Positions 26,243 through 35,936 of a stretch of DNA of 64,000 nt are shown piece by piece. The stretch lies in contig MUGG01000098.1 in the NCBI GenBank assembly GCA_002148405.1, positions 124,001 through 188,000 on the forward strand, given 5' to 3'. Each line of letters opens with the position of its first letter. The first letter of the stretch is position 1. Origin of the DNA: Alkalinema sp. CACIAM 70d. GTDB taxonomy: Bacteria > Cyanobacteriota > Cyanobacteriia > Leptolyngbyales > Leptolyngbyaceae. Made by a program: the position numbers and the translations under genes. Under the pieces are notes generated by a model. The model was not told the origin of the DNA. It ran no database searches and worked only from the letters and a program-made list of their open reading frames with translations.

Positions 26243-27073
26243 TTAAGCAATCATCATTTGAAATGGTTGGGGGGGGGTAGGTTGGAACTGGGGTGATGGA
26301 GCTATTGCAAGGCGTTCCTCAGCAGTGATCTCTTTCAAAATTTCAATGATGATTAACCGATAGGCAATCTGTTGGATGCAACCAACGGGTTTGTTCAATA
26401 ACTTGGCTTGCTCCACGATCGATAATGATCCCGATGCGGTATCCCAAACTTTCCGTTCTAAGCTGTCTAGAACAAATGGATGCGTTTGAGTTTCGCACCG
26501 TGCCAAAGCAGAGGTTGATCGGGGCAACTTATCTTCAAACGTGGCCCAATCCCGATCGCGCAAGACGCGCAATCCTAGCAGTAATGCTTCTGCTAGAGAA
26601 ATGCTCAACCCAGTCATTTCCATCACTGGCGCTTCTACACCCTCTAAAAAATTGAAGGAGCCTAACTGGTATTTAAACAACGTCCCAATGCGTTGTAAAA
26701 CCTGGGCGTGGAATAGTAGCTTGATCTGTTCTGCCTGCAAAATGCCCTTTGTTTTAAGAAACAATCCAAGGGGTCGATCGAGCTTCGAAAACTGCTGAAG
26801 TCGTGCAATGGTTGCCGGACTGAGCCAACGTCGTTGGGATAGCATTCCTAGCAAACAACCAATTTCCTGATCGTCAGAAACTGCAACAATTCTCCCATAG
26901 GATAGCCAGATGCAACAGGAATGATCTGTAGTGTTCATTCCTAAATTATGGCTGTTATGGTTGCTGTCACTGTCATCTAGCGAAATCATCAAAAGCCCAG
27001 ATTGACGATGTTGATGCAGAAAGCGAAATACCTGCACCAAGGAATAAGATGCGAGAGAACCTTCAAAACCCAT
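26243..27073 (-). CDS. DUF4388 domain protein
   Basis: 276 residues. The N-terminal domain starts MGFEGSLASYSLVQVFRFLH and continues HQHRQSGLLMISLDD, CCIWLSYGRIVAVSD and LGLFLKTKGILQAEQIKLLF, the pattern of DUF4388 (PatA N-terminal-like). The C-terminal part (LERKVWDTASGSLSIVEQAKLLNKPVGCIQQIAYRLIIIEIL) looks like a winged helix. Related domains occur in cyanobacterial PatA-type regulators; here no receiver domain is fused. Probably a signalling protein, with an unknown output. Confidence 0.8.
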   Translation of the reverse strand: MGFEGSLASYSLVQVFRFLHQHRQSGLLMISLDDSDSNHNSHNLGMNTTDHSCCIWLSYGRIVAVSDDQEIGCLLGMLSQRRWLSPATIARLQQFSKLDRPLGLFLKTKGILQAEQIKLLFHAQVLQRIGTLFKYQLGSFNFLEGVEAPVMEMTGLSISLAEALLLGLRVLRDRDWATFEDKLPRSTSALARCETQTHPFVLDSLERKVWDTASGSLSIVEQAKLLNKPVGCIQQIAYRLIIIEILKEITAEERLAIAPSPQFQPTPPQPFQMMIA

Positions 27074-27709
27074 ATTTACCTAACAAAATCGTAAATTGTA
27101 AATAGTGGAAGGACAGGGAACGGAGGAAATTCAATTACTTTATCTGTCATTTAAAGAGTTGAACTTCAGTAGTATAGATACAATGCAACATAGACAAGAC
27201 ACTGTAGCTAGACTCAAGGTTTAAAATCAACTAAGACATTACTTCAGCAAATATACTCAAGAAAATGTGTTGTCAACTTTGCCACACTTTGAAAGTATTA
27301 GTGAAAACACTACTGAGAAATTTCAGGAACACACAATCTAGCCAACTGATAACTCAACATGCAAGCAGCTAAATACGATGACTAGAAAGTTCATCACTAT
27401 CTGCTCCTAACAACGAAGTGGACTCATGCATTAAATCAATTCAACTCAAATTGAAGAAGAATTGTATTGAAATTGAGCAGTCCTTATTCCTCCTACTGTT
27501 TGGTTGCTCCTCCTCAGTCAGTGATATAGTGTGAGCAAAGCCTCTCTTCAAATGAAGAAGTTGAATGCTCACACTATCCTGCTAACTTAATGGAGTAAAT
27601 CAGTAAACGAGTAGTCTTTGAGTTCTTTTTTAATCCTGCTCCACAAAAGTGAATATATGGTGAAATTGTGTAAGGAAGTCTGCGGTAATAACGGAAACAA
27701 CTGTCTGTT
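27074..27709. other. Long intergenic region
   Basis: 636 A/T-rich bases without a supported gene. The notable structure is the nested inverted repeat at 27526-27577, which lies downstream of the minus-strand cysK gene. Confidence 0.5.
27526..27577. repeat. Nested inverted repeats (two-level hairpin)
   Basis: The outer arms ATAGTGTGAGCA (27526-27537) and TGCTCACACTAT (27566-27577) match perfectly over 12 bp. Inside, TCTTCA (27545-27550) and TGAAGA (27553-27558) form a second stem. It lies about 130 bases beyond the cysK stop. A transcript end or small structured RNA is possible. Confidence 0.65.
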
Positions 27710-28693
27710 CTAGACAATTCCCTCTACCAGCAAGTCTTTCGACACTAGCCATTCACGATTAAACAATTTGGACTGATAGCGACTCCCACCATCACACAGC
27801 ACTGTTACGATCGTATGCCCCGGCCCCATCTGTTTTGCGAGTGCTACGGCGGCCCCTACGTTAATGCCAACAGACCCACCCATAAATAAACCGTCTTTTT
27901 GTAGGAGTTGGTAAATGATCCGAATGGCTTCGCGATCGTGCACCTGAATTGCATCGTCGATTGGAGCTCCTTCCATGTTGCCCGTGATCCGGCTGTTACC
28001 AATCCCTTCCGTTACTGAATTGCCTTCTAACTTGATTTCTCCAGTTTTCACATAACTGTAGAGACCACTGCCCATGGGATCAGCCACTACGCACTGGATT
28101 TGCGGATTTTGTTCCTTCAAATATAGGGCAACCCCTGCATAGGTTCCCCCGGTACCCGTTGCTGCCACCCAACCATCCACTTGGCCATCAGTTTGCTGCC
28201 AAATCTCTGTCCCTGTGGTTTCGTAATGAGCCAAGCGATTCGCCAAATTGTCAAATTGATTGGCCCAAATTGCATTGTCTAATTCTGCGGCAACTCGTCC
28301 AGAGAGATGCACGTAATTGTTAGGATCCTTGTAGGGCACAGCTGGTACAGTCCTGACTTCGGCCCCCAGGGTTCGCAGTAACTCAATTTTTTCCTGGGAT
28401 TGCGTGTCAGGAATGATAATTAAGCACTTATAGCCCTTGGCATTACAAATATGGGCAAGTCCGATGCCAGTATTGCCTGCGGTGCCTTCCACCACAGTTC
28501 CGCCCGGTTTAAGTAAGCCTTTGCGTTCGGCATCTTCAATGATGTAAAGGGCAGCGCGATCCTTCACCGATCCCCCTGGATTCAAGAACTCGGCCTTGCC
28601 TAGAATTTCGCACCCCGTTTCGTCACTCACACTATTCAGACGAATTAGCGGTGTGTTACCCACAGTGCCAACGAATCCTTTCTTGATGTCCAT
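27710..28693 (-). CDS. cysK: Cysteine synthase A
   Basis: PLP enzyme that makes L-cysteine from O-acetylserine and sulfide. 327 residues from the ATG at 28693 (MDIKKGFVGTVGNTPL); longer frames to 28759 are not conserved. Lys44 in NPGGSVKDRAA binds PLP. EGTAGNTGIGLAHI is the substrate loop, ATGTGGTYAGVALYL binds the PLP phosphate, and GSVGINVGAAV precedes the C-terminus. EGIGNSRITGNMEGAPIDDA marks a cyanobacterial CysK variant. The enzyme is complete. Confidence 0.95.
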   Translation of the reverse strand: MDIKKGFVGTVGNTPLIRLNSVSDETGCEILGKAEFLNPGGSVKDRAALYIIEDAERKGLLKPGGTVVEGTAGNTGIGLAHICNAKGYKCLIIIPDTQSQEKIELLRTLGAEVRTVPAVPYKDPNNYVHLSGRVAAELDNAIWANQFDNLANRLAHYETTGTEIWQQTDGQVDGWVAATGTGGTYAGVALYLKEQNPQIQCVVADPMGSGLYSYVKTGEIKLEGNSVTEGIGNSRITGNMEGAPIDDAIQVHDREAIRIIYQLLQKDGLFMGGSVGINVGAAVALAKQMGPGHTIVTVLCDGGSRYQSKLFNREWLVSKDLLVEGIV

Positions 28694-28977
28694 GCTGAAA
28701 ATTACCTGTTTTTTCCCTATCAGCATTGTGCGCCATGACGGCCCATGGGGAAAGTTCAATCAATGGGAGATTCCATAAAAAAGACTGAAAAGAATGAACT
28801 GGGAGAGGTCAGTCATACTCTCACGGGTTCGTTCCTTTCAGTCACTTCCACCAACCAAGGGTGGATGGAGAATCGAAATTATCCTAGAGATCTGAGCCAG
28901 TCAACCGGCTCAGCAAAGTCAGCTACCATTCGCTGACCCAAAGTATGCTCGCTAGATTGCTGCTCAAAATTACACCC

Positions 28978-29940
28978 TTAGACATTGGCCAAGAAGCGTG
29001 TGTATTGGCTACAGCTTAGTGCTAAAGCAACTTGCTGGGCAGAGAGATGTAAGAGGATCAACTCATCTTGACGCAGATTAGCGGGCTGAAGCCATTGCAG
29101 TGACAACACTGCCAAGACTTCGTTTCGCAGGGTAATGGGAACTACGATGTGGGATTGGATCCCCGAGCTAGAATAGTGAGGCTGAGCTAACAGTGCTTCA
29201 TCGGCTGCAACATTTGCCGCCACTTGCATCTTGCCACTAGACATTGCTGCTTTGACTAAGGAATCTTGAGCTAGCCAATTTGCAGTAGTGCCATAGCTGC
29301 TGTACTGACTGCTATCTTCTGCCAGACCTGTATGATCCACGAGATTCAATACTGCTGCATCGGCATGAAAGCTCATACAAAATGCTTCCGCGATCGGTGC
29401 CAACGTGGTTTCTAGGCTAGTGGCATCCTGCGCAACCCGAACGATCGTTGCCAGGAGCGCAGTTTGGGCCTGCGACCTCCGGAGTTCTTCCGTTCGCTGC
29501 TTTAACAATTCATAGGTTTCTGCGGCTCTCTGGACTACCGTTTTGAGTTCTTCAGGATCCCACGGCTTAGTAATGTACTTATAAACTTGTCCTGAGTTAA
29601 TGGCTTCGACCAAATCTTCAACATCAGTAAAGCCCGTTAGGATAATCCGAACGGTATCAGGGAACTCCGGCACCGTACGACTGAGAAATTCTGTCCCTTT
29701 CATCTCTGGCATTCTTTGATCAGAGATAATAACAGCCACTTCCCCTTCGCGGGCGAGGACTTCTAGGGCTTTGATTCCACTTTCTGCCTTGAGAACCTGA
29801 AAATCGCGGCGAAATGTGCGATACAGCAAATCTAAATTATCGGGCTCATCGTCAACTACCAGCATTTTGGCCTTTTTAGGCCGATCGAGGTTCATAAATT
29901 GGCGACTGACGCTCTCTAGGTCTGGAATTGTATATTCCAT
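28978..29940 (-). CDS. Response regulator with GAF domain
   Basis: About 320 residues from the ATG at 29940 (MEYTIPDLES), which has AAGGAG upstream. The receiver domain has Asp30/Asp31, phospho-acceptor Asp74 (IIISDQRMPEMKGTEF) and YITKPWDPEEL. A coiled segment (LLKQRTEELRRSQAQ) is followed by a GAF domain to the end (IVVPITLRNEVLAVLSLQW). It resembles the first two domains of the 14476-16170 protein residue for residue over long stretches but lacks the phosphatase, so it is a duplicated or shortened relative. Output partner unknown. Confidence 0.9.
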   Translation of the reverse strand: MEYTIPDLESVSRQFMNLDRPKKAKMLVVDDEPDNLDLLYRTFRRDFQVLKAESGIKALEVLAREGEVAVIISDQRMPEMKGTEFLSRTVPEFPDTVRIILTGFTDVEDLVEAINSGQVYKYITKPWDPEELKTVVQRAAETYELLKQRTEELRRSQAQTALLATIVRVAQDATSLETTLAPIAEAFCMSFHADAAVLNLVDHTGLAEDSSQYSSYGTTANWLAQDSLVKAAMSSGKMQVAANVAADEALLAQPHYSSSGIQSHIVVPITLRNEVLAVLSLQWLQPANLRQDELILLHLSAQQVALALSCSQYTRFLANV

Positions 29941-30356
29941 TACAGTCTTTCTCCTTGGCAACACTGGAATCAGGTCTAAGCCTGATCCGTCCATCTATCT
30001 ATCCTAGTGATTCAACCGAAAGGCACTAGTGCTAGAGTAACCCATAGTCGAGATCCCCTAGCCAAGATCCCTTATTGTATAGTCTTGCCAATTTCTTGAA
30101 CTTTGTAACAGCCCTGTGGAAAGTCTTCTCTTCCTCAAAATAGAGTCTCCAGTTAGACTTTGATACAGACTTTGATCAAGAGATGTGACCAAGAGATGTC
30201 CCTTGGGATAGGGACTTGAATGGCTGCTAGCTAGAATAAGCCAGCTTATGCCCGAACCTGATTAAGCCTAAAAGTAAAGAGGATGAGAACATCATCCTCT
30301 TTATCAAATTGATGAAACCTATTGAAGTACATCAAACCTACTGAAGTACTTCAAAC
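29941..30356. other. Intergenic region between the REC-GAF gene and ndhD
   Basis: 416 bases. It contains the ndhD terminator (30275-30303) and the 19-bp tandem repeat. A TCAAGAGATGTG/CCAAGAGATGTC duplication lies near 30176-30200. The rest should hold the promoter of the REC-GAF gene. Confidence 0.5.
30275..30303 (-). terminator. Terminator of ndhD
   Basis: TAAAGAGGATGA (30275-30286) pairs perfectly with TCATCCTCTTTA (30292-30303). It is followed on the minus strand by a T-rich CTTTTAG. It lies 54 bases beyond the ndhD stop. Confidence 0.8.
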
Positions 30357-30369
30357 CTACTGAACTAAA
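30313..30369. repeat. 19-bp tandem repeat, three copies, across the ndhD stop codon
   Basis: Copies at 30313-30331, 30332-30350 and 30351-30369 follow T(C/G)AAACCTA(C/T)TGAAGTAC(A/T); the last copy is more diverged. The third copy contains the stop codon and last codons of ndhD. Confidence 0.75.
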
Positions 30370-31949
30370 ACGGGCGCAGGTTGAACGATCGCTTCCCGTA
30401 ACGCCAACGGTTCCTGGCTGCTGCCTTGGGCCAGCGCTGGTACATTGCTCCGCAGTTTTTCCGTCAGTTGCACTGTTTTAGAGTCGTAGATTTGGGTCAG
30501 CAGCTTGGGATAAAAGCCAATGCCGATAATCGGTACAAGCAAGCAAGCAATGATGAACACTTCCCGAGGTTCAGCGTCAATTAGAATCTGGTGGGAGGTG
30601 AGTTCACTGTTTTCTGGCCCGTAGAAAATCTCTCGTAGCATGGAGAGCAGGTAAACGGGGGTCAGGATAACCCCGATCGCGGCCAACAGGACGATAATGA
30701 TGCGGAAGGTCAGCGAGTAGGCATCGCTAGTCGCAAAGCCAACGAAGACCATCAGTTCTGCCACAAAGCCGCTCATGCCAGGTAAGGCTAAGGAGGCCAA
30801 GGAACAGGCCGTGAACATGGAGAAAATTTTCGGCATTTTCTGGCCCACACCCCCCATTTCATCCAGCATCAGGGTATGGGTACGATCGTAGGTGGAACCC
30901 ACCAGGAAGAAGAGACTCGCTCCGATCAACCCGTGGGAAACCATTTGCAGCACCGCACCGCTGAGGCCTAGGTCGGTAAATGAGGCAATGCCGATCGTCA
31001 CAAATCCCATGTGGGAGATCGACGAATAGGCAATTTTGCGTTTTAGGTTGCGTTGGGCAAAGGAGGTGAGGGCGGCGTAGATAATATTCACCACCCCCAG
31101 AATGACAAGCACCGGGGCAATAATGCCATGGGCACCGGGGAGCATTTCTGCGTTCATCCGGACGATCGCATAGCCCCCCATTTTGAGCAGAATGCCCGCC
31201 AGCAACATGTGAACGGGGGCCGTTGCCTCACCGTGGGCATCCGGTAGCCAAGTATGCAGGGGGATGATGGGCAGTTTGACCGCGTAGGCAATTAAAAAAG
31301 CCCCATACATCCACAATTGGAAGTTGACAGGAAAGTCCTTGGCCATGAGCGATCGCATGTCAAAGGTGACGGTATCGCCATAGAAGGCCATTGCCAGGGC
31401 AGCGACCAGGATGAAGAGGGATCCGCCTGCCGTGTAGAGAATGAATTTAGTGGCTGCGTAGAGACGTTTTTTCCCACCCCAAATGGAGAGCATGAGGTAA
31501 ACGGGAATGAGCTCCATTTCCCAAGCTAGGAAAAATAGCAGCATATCCTGCACGGCAAACACCATGATTTGGCCGCCGTACATGATGAGCATGAGGAAAT
31601 AAAACAGCTTGGGTTTAAAGCTGACGGGCCAAGACGCCAGAATCGCCAAGGTGGTGATGAAGCTTGTCAGCAGAATCAGGGGCATGGACAGGCCATCCGC
31701 TCCCACCGACCAGTTGAGATCCAGTTGCGGCACCCAAGCATAGCGCTCGAAGAGTTGCAGTTCTGGGTTGTTGAGGTCGTACCCTAGGTAGAAGGCTGCG
31801 ACGGTCAATACAAAATCAATCAGCCCGACAATCAGTGCATACCAGCGGACAGTTTTACCGTCTTTGTCTGGGATGAAGGGGATCAGCAGCGAGGCCGCGA
31901 TCGGAAACAGAATGATTGTCGTCAGCCAGGGAAAGTTAGCTGTCAACAT
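30357..31949 (-). CDS. ndhD: NAD(P)H-quinone oxidoreductase subunit 4 (NdhD)
   Basis: Proton-pumping membrane subunit of thylakoid NDH-1 (antiporter-like; respiration and cyclic electron flow). 530 residues with about 14 membrane helices. [32 protein letters not shown] is the conserved proton channel segment with the functional Lys, and [20 protein letters not shown] carries the essential Glu. It follows ndhF on the same strand after 362 bases with a hairpin between them, so the two may be separate transcripts. Pairing with ndhF suggests the NdhD1/F1 (NDH-1L) type. Confidence 0.95.
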   Translation of the reverse strand: MLTANFPWLTTIILFPIAASLLIPFIPDKDGKTVRWYALIVGLIDFVLTVAAFYLGYDLNNPELQLFERYAWVPQLDLNWSVGADGLSMPLILLTSFITTLAILASWPVSFKPKLFYFLMLIMYGGQIMVFAVQDMLLFFLAWEMELIPVYLMLSIWGGKKRLYAATKFILYTAGGSLFILVAALAMAFYGDTVTFDMRSLMAKDFPVNFQLWMYGAFLIAYAVKLPIIPLHTWLPDAHGEATAPVHMLLAGILLKMGGYAIVRMNAEMLPGAHGIIAPVLVILGVVNIIYAALTSFAQRNLKRKIAYSSISHMGFVTIGIASFTDLGLSGAVLQMVSHGLIGASLFFLVGSTYDRTHTLMLDEMGGVGQKMPKIFSMFTACSLASLALPGMSGFVAELMVFVGFATSDAYSLTFRIIIVLLAAIGVILTPVYLLSMLREIFYGPENSELTSHQILIDAEPREVFIIACLLVPIIGIGFYPKLLTQIYDSKTVQLTEKLRSNVPALAQGSSQEPLALREAIVQPAPVLVQ

Positions 31950-32311
31950 GGGAGTCTTCGGGTTCGATGTGAGCCTATTAGCGGCAGAAAGTCCGTTGAT
32001 AGAAAGCCTGAGCTTGCAGTTTAGAAACCTACTCGCTAATAGTTAGATTGCAATCTATAACAAGCTTTTACCGCCTGTTAGGAAAATTCTAAACACTCAG
32101 AAACGAAAGGCTAGAAAATTGCAGTACTTCTTCAAGTTTTACAGAACTTCATCAACTTCGTAGGCTGGTATGGCAGTGATCCAGCGATTGCTGAAACTTC
32201 CGTAAAATTTAATGTTTGCTCAAAATGTAGAACGATCGCTGATTCAGCGATCGTTCGTTTTACCGTAGTGAAATTACTAAAGCCTCTCTCTTGGGAGATG
32301 GAGTGCGGAGG
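31950..32311. other. Intergenic region between ndhF and ndhD
   Basis: 362 bases with a terminator-like hairpin at 32230-32256. The rest is A/T-rich and should include an ndhD promoter. The word GCGGAGGCTAG at 32306-32316 also occurs near 56378. Confidence 0.5.
32230..32256 (-). terminator. Hairpin after ndhF
   Basis: GAACGATCGCTG (32230-32241) pairs perfectly with CAGCGATCGTTC (32245-32256) over a 3-base loop, 56 bases beyond the ndhF stop. T-rich sequence flanks it on both strands, so it could work in either direction. Confidence 0.65.
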
Positions 32312-34372
32312 CTAGCCCGTAATCCCTGAAACAATGACAAAGCCAAGAACTGCACCAAAAATGATCAGCGCATAGAATTGAGCCCGGCCATTTTCAAAGT
32401 ATTTCAGACCTTCCCCAGTTAACAGAGTTACCAAGCCGGTCAGGTTGACCACACCATCCACGACCTTGTAGTCCACTTCCAAGACTTGGCGAGCAATCCG
32501 ACGGGATCCTTTCACAAAGACTGCGTCGTAGATTTCGTCAAAGTACCACTTGTTCTTAGACAGGTTATACAGGCTGGGGAATTTTTCGGCGATGCTAGCA
32601 GGATCGATCTTCTTCTGGAGATACATCATCAGCGCGATCGTAATGCCAATCAGGCCAATGCCCACGGAACTACCGCCCATGATCAAGAATTCCGGGAGAT
32701 CCACCGCTTCTTGATGGAAGACTTCGCCCGGTGCATGGACAAAGGCTTCAAAGTAGTTGGCAAAGGGGGTGCCTAACAAACCAATGCCGATCGACGGCAC
32801 AGCCAAAACCATCAAGGGCAGGGTCATCGTAATGGGTGACTCGTGGGGTTCGCTGGCATGGTGATCATCGTGATCATGGCTATGATCCGCCTTGGCACTC
32901 AGTTCCTTGGAATGCATTGCGCCAGGGCCAGCAGCAATGCCCATCCGACGTAATTGTTCGCCCTCGATGACATTCAGGACGGACTCATTTTGTCCCCGGA
33001 ACTCGCCCTCAAAGGTGCTGAAGTACATACGGAACATATAGAATGCTGTGATGCCAGCCGTGATAAATCCAACGCCCCAGAGCGCAGGATTGGCTTCGTA
33101 GGCTTGGTGTAGGATTTCATCCTTGGACCAGAATCCGGCGAAGGGGGGAATCCCACAAATGGCCAGGGTTCCAATCAAAAAGGTAATGGCGGTAATGGGC
33201 ATATATTTTCGTAATCCACCCATCAGGCGCATGTCTTGGGCATAGGCCGGATTGTGACCGACCACGCCTTCCATCCCATGGATCACGGAACCCGATCCCA
33301 AGAACAGCATGGCTTTGAAGTAAGCATGGGTCATCAGGTGGAATAACCCAGCGCTGTAGGCTCCGACGCCCATGGCCATCACCATGTACCCCAACTGCGA
33401 CATGGTGGAGTAGGCTAGGCCCTTCTTGATATCGTTTTGCGTAATTGCGGTGGTGGCTCCAATAAATGCCGTAATTGCACCCGTCCAAGCAATCACATCC
33501 ATAGCAACGGGAATGTGCTCGAAGACGGGGAACATGCGGGCAATCAAAAACACACCGGCGGCCACCATCGTTGCTGCGTGAATCAGCGCAGAAATCGGAG
33601 TGGGGCCTTCCATGGCGTCTGGTAGCCAGACATGGAGGGGAAATTGGGCCGACTTGGCGACGGGGCCGAGAAAGACCAGGATGGCTAACAGGGCAGCGAG
33701 TCCACCGCTGATGGTGCCATTGGCGACAAGATCCTGGAGGCGCTCGCCGATCGTGCCAAAGTCAAAGCTACGGGTGCACCAGTACAACCCGAGGATCCCC
33801 AGCAACAGGCCAAAGTCGCCGACTCGGTTCGTCACAAACGCCTTTTGGCAGGCGTCCGCTGCGGGTTTGCGATCGTACCAAAAGCCAATCAGCAGGTAGG
33901 AACACATCCCCACCAGTTCCCAGAAAACATAGACCTGCACTAGGTTCGGGCTGATCACCAAACCCAGCATTGAGGAACTAAACAAACTTAAATAGGCATA
34001 AAACCGGACATAGCTGGGGTCGTGGGACATGTAGCCATCGGTGTAGATCATCACCAAAAAGGCCACGGTCGTCACCACCACCAGCATCATTGAGGTGAGG
34101 GCATCGATCGTGTAGCCCATCTGCAGGTGAAAATCCCCCGCTGCGGCCCATTCAATCATGCGGGTGTAGGGAGCATGGCCCTGCCACTGGCTCCACAAAA
34201 TACTGAAGGACAGAACCATCGCTGTGCCGATCAGCGACACGATAAACGTGGAGGTCGCCTTCCGCAGACGGTTCATGTCTTTGTTGAAGGAGATTAGGCC
34301 CAGACCCACCAGCATTGCCCCCATTAGAGGCAACACTGGAATGATCCAGGCGTACTCATAGATCGGTTCCAT
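32312..34372 (-). CDS. ndhF: NAD(P)H-quinone oxidoreductase subunit 5 (NdhF)
   Basis: 686-residue antiporter-like subunit of NDH-1 with about 16 membrane helices. The N-terminus MEPIYEYAWIIPVLPL, the segment VFWELVGMCSYLLIGFWYDR, and FPLHVWLPDAMEGPTPISALIHAATMVAAGV are typical of NdhF1. The C-terminal lateral helix region follows a His-rich acidic loop (ADHSHDHDDHHASEPHE). This loop could bind divalent metal, but loops of this kind vary between species. It is complete. Confidence 0.96.
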   Translation of the reverse strand: MEPIYEYAWIIPVLPLMGAMLVGLGLISFNKDMNRLRKATSTFIVSLIGTAMVLSFSILWSQWQGHAPYTRMIEWAAAGDFHLQMGYTIDALTSMMLVVVTTVAFLVMIYTDGYMSHDPSYVRFYAYLSLFSSSMLGLVISPNLVQVYVFWELVGMCSYLLIGFWYDRKPAADACQKAFVTNRVGDFGLLLGILGLYWCTRSFDFGTIGERLQDLVANGTISGGLAALLAILVFLGPVAKSAQFPLHVWLPDAMEGPTPISALIHAATMVAAGVFLIARMFPVFEHIPVAMDVIAWTGAITAFIGATTAITQNDIKKGLAYSTMSQLGYMVMAMGVGAYSAGLFHLMTHAYFKAMLFLGSGSVIHGMEGVVGHNPAYAQDMRLMGGLRKYMPITAITFLIGTLAICGIPPFAGFWSKDEILHQAYEANPALWGVGFITAGITAFYMFRMYFSTFEGEFRGQNESVLNVIEGEQLRRMGIAAGPGAMHSKELSAKADHSHDHDDHHASEPHESPITMTLPLMVLAVPSIGIGLLGTPFANYFEAFVHAPGEVFHQEAVDLPEFLIMGGSSVGIGLIGITIALMMYLQKKIDPASIAEKFPSLYNLSKNKWYFDEIYDAVFVKGSRRIARQVLEVDYKVVDGVVNLTGLVTLLTGEGLKYFENGRAQFYALIIFGAVLGFVIVSGITG

Positions 34373-34436
34373 TACTCACGCCTAATTGAAGTGACTATTC
34401 TTCCATACATACCCTTAATAGCCTATCCCACATCAC

Positions 34437-34468
34437 AAAAAAGGGTAGGCAATCTTGCCCACCCTTTT
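34437..34468 (-). terminator. Terminator of the thioredoxin-like gene
   Basis: AAAAGGGTAGGCAA (34439-34452) pairs with TTGCCCACCCTTTT (34455-34468) with one mismatch. On the minus strand the stem is followed by a T-run (complement of 34437-34442). It lies 15 bases beyond the stop codon. Confidence 0.85.
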
Positions 34469-34482
34469 GCGATTGTAGATAG

Positions 34483-34812
34483 CTAATGAATCAGGGATAG
34501 AACCTTTTCTAGAGACGATTTGACTTCATCTTTGCGATGGAGTTGCTCAAGTCTATGTAGCAGTCGTCCTTCCTTAAAAACTAAGACCGTTGGTAAATTT
34601 GTAATCCGATAGTTACTCGTCAATCTGAGGTTTTCATCCGCATTGATCCCCACCAGCTTGAGCGATTCACCAAACTCCGATCGAACTCGCTCTAGGGCGG
34701 GTTCAATCATCCGACAGACCCCACACCACGGTGCCCAGAAGTGTACTAAAACAGGGGTTGAAGACTGGAGAACCTCTTGGGCAAATGCCTGTTCATTAAT
34801 AACCGATGGCAT
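34483..34812 (-). CDS. Thioredoxin-like protein
   Basis: 109 residues with a thioredoxin fold. The active site is WAPWCGVCRMIEP with Cys30 and Cys33; the canonical Pro between them is Val. The later cis-Pro segment NLPTVLVFKEG is present. It is a dithiol-disulfide exchange protein of the cytoplasm. The CGVC site points to a TrxB/atypical cyanobacterial type rather than the main TrxA. It stands alone with its own terminator, upstream of ndhF. Confidence 0.92.
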   Translation of the reverse strand: MPSVINEQAFAQEVLQSSTPVLVHFWAPWCGVCRMIEPALERVRSEFGESLKLVGINADENLRLTSNYRITNLPTVLVFKEGRLLHRLEQLHRKDEVKSSLEKVLSLIH

Positions 34813-35001
34813 AGCTTATTAAGCACTTTTACTATTCCTTAGGGATCAGTCTACCAGGGTGGTTCCCACTTTCGCTACGTGGAATTCAATGTCTGTTTAA
34901 TGACAAACAGCGCTAAGGAACCGATCGGAGTTAGTTCGTCATCAAATCCCTAAAAAATCGCAAAGAAATCATTAAGGTTTACCTATGCAACTATGGCTTA
35001 T

Positions 35002-35113
35002 CAATACAGCGGCGTTGCTGATTCAAGGTATGAACCGATGACTGAAAGCCCTGAAAGCTCCCTTGGAATTTTGCGAAATCATACCGCTATTCAGCAACGC
35101 CTACCAATACAGC
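35002..35113. mobile_element. MITE-like element with 9-bp target duplication
   Basis: GGCGTTGCTGATTCAAGGTATGA (in part; 35011-35033) and the segment at 35079-35101 are inverted copies of each other (18 of 23 positions match). Both outer flanks carry CAATACAGC (35002-35010 and 35105-35113), a 9-bp direct repeat. The element is 91-94 bp and encodes nothing. It sits at the very end of the NnrU-like gene and supplies its stop codon. Confidence 0.75.
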
Positions 35114-35814
35114 CGACTCGTGCCCTGGATCAGTAGCGGATGTAACCACCAAAACAGGAGAACAAAGCCGCTGACCCCTAGGTAAGCAGGCCGCAGAAAT
35201 TCCTGCAATTTTAGACTTTGGCGACCCTGAATAATTGCTAAGAAGGGAACCACAGAAGTCCGAGCTTGGACCTGGGTAAAGGTATCGCCATAGCGCTGGG
35301 TCAAGCGTCGATCGCCATGCCAGACTGCAAAGAGATGGTGCGCGACCAACCCAGCACAGGTGACGACCATGAAACTTGTCCCTAACCAGAGTAAATGGGC
35401 AAAACACCAGATGACTTGGCCCACCATTTGGGGATGGCGGCTAATGCGGATAATACCGGTTTCGTAGAGGTGTACCTGGGGCTTTTGAATGGCCGCGACT
35501 TCCAGCAGGTTAAAGGTTGCAGGATAGAGGAATAGGAAGGAAATGGCCGATAAAATCCAGATCGTCGTCTGCACGCCAGGAACCCCTTGCAGATTCCAAA
35601 GTTGTGCCCCGTCGTAACGGTGATTGAAAAAATAAATCACCATGGGAACGGCCAAGCCCAAGCTGGCTAAGGCGAACACAATGCGATAGGCCCTTGCGCC
35701 AATCTTGGCTTCTCCGATCGGTCGGAGGGCTGCCAACCCACTGTGGACGATCGCGAAGCAAACGAGAAATCCCAGAATCACAAAGTGGCTAGGGGTTAAC
35801 CAATCCAAGGCCAT
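35101..35814 (-). CDS. NnrU-family membrane protein (Z-ISO-like)
   Basis: 237 residues with about six membrane helices (FVILGFLVCFAIVHSGLAAL, TIWILSAISFLFLYP, LLWLGTSFMVVTCAGLVAHHLF). The conserved histidines of the family are visible: AIVHSGLAALR, ISRHPQMVGQ and AHHLFAVWHGDRRL. NnrU relatives include the haem-dependent 15-cis-zeta-carotene isomerase Z-ISO of plants and cyanobacteria, so carotenoid isomerisation is a possible role. A MITE-like insertion at the 3' end has changed the last codons: without it the frame would end TAT TGA after the same sequence, so only one Trp was added. Confidence 0.85.
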   Translation of the reverse strand: MALDWLTPSHFVILGFLVCFAIVHSGLAALRPIGEAKIGARAYRIVFALASLGLAVPMVIYFFNHRYDGAQLWNLQGVPGVQTTIWILSAISFLFLYPATFNLLEVAAIQKPQVHLYETGIIRISRHPQMVGQVIWCFAHLLWLGTSFMVVTCAGLVAHHLFAVWHGDRRLTQRYGDTFTQVQARTSVVPFLAIIQGRQSLKLQEFLRPAYLGVSGFVLLFWWLHPLLIQGTSRLYW

Positions 35815-35936
35815 GGAGGTGTGTTGAGTAAATGAGTTCGGGGATCTAGTTTAGAGCATGGGCCGTCCTATTTCGTCATATTTCTTCATCATTATTGAAG
35901 AGTTTCTCAGATGAGCTGATTGATACAAGGGACTGA

